This document shows, in pieces, positions 1 through 5,400 of a DNA stretch of 8,286 nucleotides. Made by a program: the position numbers and the translations under genes. Source of the stretch: Legionellales bacterium (GTDB taxonomy: Bacteria > Pseudomonadota > Gammaproteobacteria > Berkiellales > Berkiellaceae); assembly GCA_023266435.1 (NCBI GenBank), contig JAHFQF010000099.1:1-8286 (forward strand), in the 5' to 3' direction. Numbering within the stretch: position 1 is the stretch's first letter; every line of letters starts with the position of its first letter. Below the pieces are notes generated by a model. The model saw only the letters and a program-made list of their open reading frames with translations. It ran no database searches and was not told the origin of the DNA.

Positions 1-239
1 GAGGTATAAGCCGCCAATCGGATGCCCGCCACTTTTGCAAGGGCTTGGCACGTTGCAACCACCGATCCCTTACCATTGGTACCAGCGACCATAATCACAG
101 GGCATGACCAGCGAGAAAGTCCTAGCCCATCAATCACAGGTTGTAAGCGAGTCAGCGACAAATCAATCTGAGCAGCAGGATGTTTTATCTCTAAGTGTGA
201 CAGGTACGCCTCTAAATCACAGGTTTCAACCACCGTCAT
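1..239 (-). CDS. folC: Bifunctional folylpolyglutamate synthase / dihydrofolate synthase, N-terminal fragment
   Basis: FolC adds L-glutamate to dihydropteroate and then to folates, using ATP, in the cytoplasm. Only the first 79 codons are in the window; the gene runs off the left edge. The ATG at 239 opens a protein beginning MTVVETCDLEAYLSHLE, followed by the family's HPxxIDLSLTRL region (about residues 20-32) and the ATP-binding P-loop VAGTNGKGS (residues 51-59), which is diagnostic of the Mur ligase/FolC fold. The start is fixed by a ribosome site AGGAG (248-252), 8 bases upstream and inside the end of accD. The ATG overlaps the accD stop in an ATGA, so the two genes are probably translationally coupled on one message. 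The accD-folC order is common in gammaproteobacteria. No frame defect is visible in the part present. Identity is secure; completeness beyond the edge cannot be judged. Confidence 0.93.
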   Translation of the reverse strand, partial: MTVVETCDLEAYLSHLEIKHPAAQIDLSLTRLQPVIDGLGLSRWSCPVIMVAGTNGKGSVVATCQALAKVAGIRLAAYT

Positions 240-1111
240 TCACGAGGCTCCTGGATCGGTGGTTTATGCGTCAGCATGGTGATAAGGTTTGCAATGGTGG
301 CTTTGAGGTTTTTTCGATGAACAATCATATCAATCGCGCCATGCTCTAATAAAAACTCTGAGCGTTGAAACCCTTCCGGCAAAGTTTCACGTACAGTTTG
401 CTCTATCACGCGCGGCCCCGCAAAACCAATCAAGGCGCGAGGCTCGGCGATATGCAGATCCCCCAACATCGCAAAACTTGCTGAGACCCCACCGGTACAA
501 GGATCTAAAAGCACGGAAATATAAGGCAATCGTCTTGCATGTAGTTTTGTTAATGCAGCACTGGTTTTTGCCATTTGCATCAAAGAAATCAAAGACTCTT
601 GCATGCGTGCGCCCCCCGACATATTAAAGGAAACCAACGGGCAGTTTACTTTGATAGCAGTATTCACCGCAGTGACAAACCGTTGCCCTACGACCTGCCC
701 CATCGATCCACCAATAAAAGCAAACTCGAAAGCACACGCAACTACTGGTAAGCCATGTACAGTGCCCTGCATCGCGATCAACGCATCCGTTTCACCAGTG
801 TCTTTTTGAGCAGCAACAATGCGATCTTTGTAACGTTTAGTATCTTTAAACTTTAAAGTGTCTGCAGGTAAATATTGAATGCCCAACTCCGTCTCAGAAT
901 TCGGATCCAAAAATAGGCCTAAGCGTCTGCGTGCAGATACCCGCATATGGTGATCACACTTAGGACATACATCTAAATTTCGGTCTAACTCAGCCCTAAA
1001 TAACACGGCATCACAATTTGGACATTTTGCCCATAATCCCTCAGGAATAGACTTGCGTGTTTGTGTATTGGTGCGAATTGTAGATGGAAGTAATTTTTTA
1101 AACCAACTCAT
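236..1111 (-). CDS. accD: Acetyl-CoA carboxylase carboxyltransferase subunit beta
   Basis: AccD pairs with AccA to form the carboxyltransferase that moves the carboxyl group from biotin on AccB to acetyl-CoA, giving malonyl-CoA, the committed step of fatty acid synthesis in the cytoplasm. The 291-residue product starts MSWFKKLL and matches the remembered E. coli protein along nearly its whole length. A four-cysteine zinc ribbon (Cys30, Cys33, Cys49, Cys52; CPNC...CPKCDHH) precedes the crotonase-like carboxyltransferase domain. That domain carries EFAFIGGSMG (129-138), SGGARMQ (165-171), the following LMQMAKTSAAL helix, GGVSASFAMLGD, and IGFAGPRVIEQTVRE. The C-terminal tail is about a dozen residues shorter than in E. 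coli, which is normal variation. A GAGG ribosome site (1117-1120) sits 5 bases before the ATG. The stop overlaps the folC start by four bases. The gene is intact. Confidence 0.98.
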   Translation of the reverse strand: MSWFKKLLPSTIRTNTQTRKSIPEGLWAKCPNCDAVLFRAELDRNLDVCPKCDHHMRVSARRRLGLFLDPNSETELGIQYLPADTLKFKDTKRYKDRIVAAQKDTGETDALIAMQGTVHGLPVVACAFEFAFIGGSMGQVVGQRFVTAVNTAIKVNCPLVSFNMSGGARMQESLISLMQMAKTSAALTKLHARRLPYISVLLDPCTGGVSASFAMLGDLHIAEPRALIGFAGPRVIEQTVRETLPEGFQRSEFLLEHGAIDMIVHRKNLKATIANLITMLTHKPPIQEPRE

Positions 1112-1166
1112 GTATGCCTCAGTACCTATAGCCCAAAATCAATGCATCTCTGGTGAAAAACAGCGA

Positions 1167-1195
1167 GTAGGCCCGTACTTAATACCGGCCCCTAC
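1167..1195 (-). terminator. Imperfect GC-rich hairpin downstream of truA, possible weak terminator
   Basis: On the minus strand, GTAGG pairs with CCTAC as an outer stem. After a two-base bulge, CCGGTA pairs with TACGGG with one mismatch, closing a loop of about five bases. It lies 43 bases after the truA stop. A run of five T follows, but only after six intervening bases (T run at 1156-1160), so it is a poor match to a standard intrinsic terminator. It could partly terminate truA transcripts or protect or process a shared truA-accD message. The rest of the 127-base truA-accD spacer shows no clear promoter. Confidence 0.35.
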
Positions 1196-1238
1196 ACACT
1201 GATTAGTATCATTATTACCCTTTGAACGATTGCACTTA

Positions 1239-2030
1239 TTATACCTGATTTAAAAACCACGGACCAATTGGTGAGACAGGCAAAATAAAGTCATCTTTGT
1301 AGATAACATCTACCAAATACAGGCCATCAGGTGCCGCGGTCATGCTGGCACAGCGGCGATCCTTAGCGTCTAATACCCTTGCTAGCCAACTGATCGGTTT
1401 GCGTTGTTGGCCAATCAGCAATAGGCACCCCATGATGTTACGCACCATATGATGTAAAAATGCATTGCCTTGGATATCCATACAAATCCATTGTGGGTAA
1501 CGCGTGACAGTAATGTGATGTAAGTTACGGAACGGAGTATTAGCCTGACATTGGCTAGCCCTAAAACTGCTGAAATCATGCTCTCCTAGCAAGCATTGGG
1601 CTGCCTCATGCATGAGCGAGGTATCTAAAGCCCCCGGGACCCAGGTAATTTTTTGATACAACAACGCAGGTTGAGTTTGCCCATCTCGGATGAAATAGCG
1701 ATAACGTCTGGCAACCGCGCTGTAACGCGCATGAAATTGATCGGAAATTGGCTGTAGCCATTTGATACGAATCTCATGGGGTAAATGGCTTTGGATACCC
1801 ATGCGCCAACCATACTCCGAGCGTTCACTGTGTGTATCAAAGTGAATGACTTGATGGGTAGCATGAACACCTTTGTCGGTACGCCCGGCACAGATCACAG
1901 CTACCGGGTGATTAGCTACCCGGCTCAGTGCTGTTTCTAGATGTGCTTGTAGGGTATTGGGTTGCGTACTCTGTTTTTGCCATCCTCCAAAAGAGGCTCC
2001 ATCGTACTCTAAAGCTACGGCATATCGCAT
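1239..2030 (-). CDS. truA: tRNA pseudouridine(38-40) synthase TruA
   Basis: TruA converts uridines 38-40 in the anticodon arm of many tRNAs to pseudouridine; it acts as a dimer in the cytoplasm. From the ATG at 2030 the product is 263 residues and begins MRYAVALEYDGASFGGWQ, the usual TruA N-terminus. Visible motifs are the catalytic loop AGRTDKGVH (48-56, nucleophile Asp52), DQFHARYSA (97-105), ARRYRY (107-112), GEHDFSSFRA (149-158) and NAFLHHMVRNIMG (189-201). The C-terminus SPIGPWFL matches the family's usual ending. The frame stays open to a TTG at 2093 (284 residues) with another ATG at 2066. The TTG lies in a -35 box and the ATG overlaps the -10 box of the promoter at 2065-2093, so 2030 is preferred. 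No strong ribosome site precedes 2030 (only a weak GATGA). A short out-of-frame ORF (ATG near 2043) overlaps the start. The gene is intact. Confidence 0.96.
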   Translation of the reverse strand: MRYAVALEYDGASFGGWQKQSTQPNTLQAHLETALSRVANHPVAVICAGRTDKGVHATHQVIHFDTHSERSEYGWRMGIQSHLPHEIRIKWLQPISDQFHARYSAVARRYRYFIRDGQTQPALLYQKITWVPGALDTSLMHEAAQCLLGEHDFSSFRASQCQANTPFRNLHHITVTRYPQWICMDIQGNAFLHHMVRNIMGCLLLIGQQRKPISWLARVLDAKDRRCASMTAAPDGLYLVDVIYKDDFILPVSPIGPWFLNQV

Positions 2031-2064
2031 GTTATCATCGGATTCATAAAAAAAATGATTTTGC

Positions 2065-2093
2065 ATTCTAACAAATGAATAAAAGTCAATCAA
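2065..2093 (-). promoter_or_regulatory. Predicted sigma70-type promoter for truA
   Basis: On the minus strand, TTGATT (2088-2093) is followed by a 17-base spacer and TAGAAT (2065-2070). That is four of six matches to the -35 consensus and five of six to the -10 consensus, at the optimal spacing. Transcription would start near 2058-2060, leaving a leader of about 30 bases before the truA ATG at 2030. It sits between the repeat region and truA, so truA (and perhaps accD-folC) need not depend on read-through from the RTX gene. This is an inference from sequence only. Confidence 0.6.
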
Positions 2094-2130
2094 GGGTTTG
2101 GGTTTAATGATGTTTTCATGCAGTTTGATA

Positions 2131-2176
2131 CCCCCTCATCCGCCCTATCGGGCACCTTCTCCCAGAGGGCGAAGGG
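2131..2176. repeat. REP-like double-hairpin palindromic element
   Basis: Two adjacent hairpins are visible. GCCC-TATC-GGGC occupies 2142-2153. CCTTC-T-CCC-AGA-GGG-C-GAAGG occupies 2155-2175, with one mismatched pair in a stem of nine positions. The element begins with a C-rich stretch (CCCCCTCATCC) and ends in GAAGGG, so its outer parts are also roughly complementary. Short extragenic palindromes of this general make-up (CCCTCAxCCGCCC...GGGC...CTCCC...GGG) are widespread in bacterial genomes. There is no T run on either side, so a terminator role is not supported. It lies directly against the first copy of the 128-bp tandem repeat. Confidence 0.6.
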
Positions 2177-2180
2177 CTAC

Positions 2181-2489
2181 CATGAGGATTGCGAGGCAAC
2201 GCAGGCAACAACGCCTACGAGCCAATTGCGCAGCACCTGTTTAATCAAAGAAATTGGCTTTTAGGCTAGGCGCCAAGTTGCGAGCAACCCGGAGTGTACA
2301 GATACGTACATGAGGATTGCGAGACAATGCAGGCAACAACGCCTACGAGCCAATTGCGCAGCACCTGTTTAATCAAAGAAATTGGCTTTTAGGCTAGGCG
2401 CCAAGTTGCGAGCAACCCGGAGTGTACAGATACGTACATGAGGATTGCGAGACAACGCAGGCAACAACGCCTCCGAGCCAATTGCGCAG
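2181..2489. repeat. 128-bp tandem repeat, 2.4 copies, non-coding and rich in inverted repeats
   Basis: Copy 1 is 2181-2308, copy 2 is 2309-2436, and a partial copy 3 is 2437-2489. By eye, copies 1 and 2 differ at two of 128 positions; copy 3 differs by an A-to-C change in GCCTACGAG. Each unit begins CATGAGGATTGCGAG and contains several inverted repeats: AGGC-AACAAC-GCCT (2203-2216); AGCCAATT...AATTGGCT with a 24-base loop (2220-2259), followed by TTTT on the plus strand; GTTGC-GA-GCAAC (2277-2288); and TGTAC-AGATAC-GTACA, which spans the junction between units (2295-2310). A core resembling TTGCG-AG-CAAC recurs three times per unit. I see no ORF or transposase. It fills the 3' region of the RTX transcript and may be a non-autonomous or REP/BIME-like element; its function is unknown. 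Confidence 0.9.
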
Positions 2490-2498
2490 ATTAAACTT

Positions 2499-5400
2499 TT
2501 ATTGTAAGTCTTGTGGTGTATACAATATGAAATTATCTAGCTTCAGCTGGTTCGCCTCCACCCCGACTAGCAAGGCGATGTCATAACGAAACTCCATGTG
2601 ATCTGAGTTCCCTGTTGTAGTGGTATGACTATCGTCGCGATTTTCAGGGTCAGTTACAATGATACGCGCACTCTTTTCTGTCCTTGCTTCATGCAGATCG
2701 ACATCACCGGCGCTGACTGTATTTTTAGTTGCGTCACCTTCTGACAGGCGATCTTTATTGGAGACTTGTAATAAGTCGTTATCAAAGTCTTCTCCGACTA
2801 CTTTGATAAACTCAAATCGCATTGCTGAGACGGCTTTGACAATGTCGGCTTCTGATGCGTGTTGTGAGCGCAGGGTATCAATTGTATCTTGCTCTGCAAC
2901 CTCATATTGATGATGTGTTTTAAAGAGTTCATTAAAAAATCCACTTAAGTCAATCTTATCACCCGTCTCTTTGGCTGTATCGAAATAATAAATGGTATCA
3001 AAACTGCGATTTTCCCCAGCAAAATCTTGTTGATTATCATGAGACACATCTTTTACTACGCTGTCTAGATAGTAACGAATGACGTCAGTATTCTTATCCG
3101 ACTGTTGTAAATTCGTGTCTTTTCCATCTGGTGAACTCATGGCGTCATCACCTGCTGTTAAGTGTAATGCCGCATACTTTTGGCCCGTCCCCTCAATCTC
3201 ATCCCAATTATTTGAGTAATCTTTTAACAGATTGAGTGTTTTTAGATCTTCATTATAGGCTTTGAGATCGACCAGTTGCTCTGCATTGCCTGTGTATTTA
3301 TCATCAAACAATTTGTTGGCTTCAGCAATGAATTTATCTAATGCAGTGCGCACGTTTCCAGACTCGTCATCAAAGACGTCATTCGTCGCGCCAGAGTCGT
3401 TAAAATATCCAGTCAAGCCAGTGGCATAATGCCCAGCGCCGATGTTGCCTAAAATGTTCCTGGCCTCATAACCACCTAGATTATTAAACCCTAAACTTTG
3501 TAGGAAGTCATATAATTTATCGCCTTGAGTACGCGCAGAGCCTAGACTGCCTGCGCCCTCCCCCCAAAAATCAGAGGTTAAAATAGGCTCTTTGGTGATC
3601 ATTTTAAAGCCATTTGCAATACTCAGGTTGATCACATCGGAACCCCAACCACTCACAATCGTGTCTTTACCTTGCCCAGCTAAGACAAACGCACCGTGGT
3701 ATTTATCTACATTAGGATTATGGGTATAGATGATATCATCACCAGTACCAGTAGAAATCAAATCCACAATTTCTGTAGCGCGTTTTTCTATTTTCCCATC
3801 TGCACCTTTGTCTAAAACAGTATTTTGGTGCGTACTGGTTACCAGAGGGAAGTCTGAGAAAGAGGCATTGGCATAGTAACTCTTATAATAGTCACCCCAG
3901 AAACTTCTAATTTCAAAATGAATTTCAAAATTTACATTTTGTGCAGTATCTAATGTATCCCCTTCAAAGATAAAGTAGCTTCTGCCTTGTTCATTAACGG
4001 TATTACTGCTCTTATCACCATTGGCATAGACTACATCGTTACCTGATCCAGTGGCCGCAATGTCTGCCCCACCACCTAAAACAACATAATCATTGCCTGC
4101 AGCTGTAGAGCGACTTTCAATGATAACATCACTGCCATCTCCACCGTATACAGTATCATTTCCTTTGCCCGTAAAGAGTGCTGTATTTTTCGACTCGTCT
4201 GTGAGTCTGAAATTGTCATCGCCTTCTGTACCTGCTTTGGCTGTATAGCTATCATTCTTCAAATTTAACGTGGTAGGCGTGATAAACGTTGCATCTTTAA
4301 TGATATCTTGTGGAACCAGTGAAGAATCGACTGCAAGCAATCCGATATCTCCAGGTTTATTAATATCAAAATAGTTAGCAGGTTTATCATCTGATGTACT
4401 CGAGGTATAAAGCCTAATCTGATCTTGAATGGGTGTAAGGCTGGCATTCCCTTTATTCACGAGCACTTCGGCGTCAAAAGTCAAACTCAAGGTATCGGTT
4501 ATTCTACCATCAGTCGTTGCTGGGAAGAAGTAATGCAATAGAACAGACTCTTTATATTCTGTAGGGTCATCCAATAAATTCCAAGGACGACCTCCTTGGC
4601 TCGTAGTGGAATCACCCTGCAAAGAGGAATGCGTATTCGGGCTATTTAGAAATGACCAGTTATATTCAATACGAGCTCCGTTTTCTTCATAATAACGTGG
4701 TAATTCGATTACAATCCCATGCTTCAACTCACTGGATCGATTTACGAACTGCAAATCTAAATTTAAATCCATCTTTGAGCGCGCTACTGTATGTGCCATC
4801 TCATCTGCTACACGCAGCACGTTACCAGCTGCATCGGTGAGCGTATCCTCAAACGTGTTATCAATTTTCACACTGAGGTTAGAGCTGGCATCTAAGCTTC
4901 TGTTTTCAGTAGGCACAATGTCAATGAAGGTATCAGGTAAAATCACATCTGTTTTATATTCAAATCTCGAGATTCCACCCTCTATTGCCGTGTCGTGTAC
5001 TACTTGAGAGCGAGTTTCTACATTTAATACAAAGGCATCGGTATTACCATGCTCATCCTCACCTGTTTTAGGAGGTGCTTGCAAACTAAAAAGACCCAAT
5101 GTTTTTTCAATGAAGTCTGCTTTAGCGGCTGTACTAGAAGAACCTTGATCAATAATCTTCTGCACTTGATCGACTAAAACTTTCAGTAACTGTCCGTCGA
5201 GCACGTGGTTCTGCACAAATTTCGTGTCATAGCTGACAAACCAGTCATCTGAGTTACTTTCATCTTTAAACGTACCGGGAAGATTTGCTGTACCTTTAGG
5301 CACAGTATTTGTCGTATAAGGAAACAGTAAACTCAAAGGATATTCATTTGGGCTTAGGTTTTTAAATTCTTGCGGTGTAAAAGCACCTAACGTCTTCACA

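Noticed and set aside
104..349. Plus-strand ORF of 81 codons across folC and accD
   Set aside because: It lies opposite two confidently identified genes, has no recognisable product and no ribosome site of note.
603..809. Plus-strand ORF of 68 codons inside accD
   Set aside because: It is antisense to conserved AccD catalytic motifs, so its composition is explained by accD coding constraint.
1112..1238. Promoter for accD in the truA-accD spacer
   Set aside because: GATACT and TATAGG could be -10 boxes but neither has a credible -35 at proper spacing; co-transcription from the truA promoter is equally likely.
1625..1891. Minus-strand ORF of 88 codons in another frame within truA
   Set aside because: It overlaps conserved TruA motifs in a different frame and resembles no known protein.
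2031..2093. N-terminal extension of TruA from TTG at 2093 or ATG at 2066
   Set aside because: The extension falls in a probable promoter, has no ribosome site, and does not resemble the TruA N-terminus, which begins with the MRYAVALEYDG-type sequence at 2030.
2181..2489. CRISPR array
   Set aside because: The units are contiguous 128-bp near-identical copies without short repeats separated by unique spacers, and no cas genes are present.
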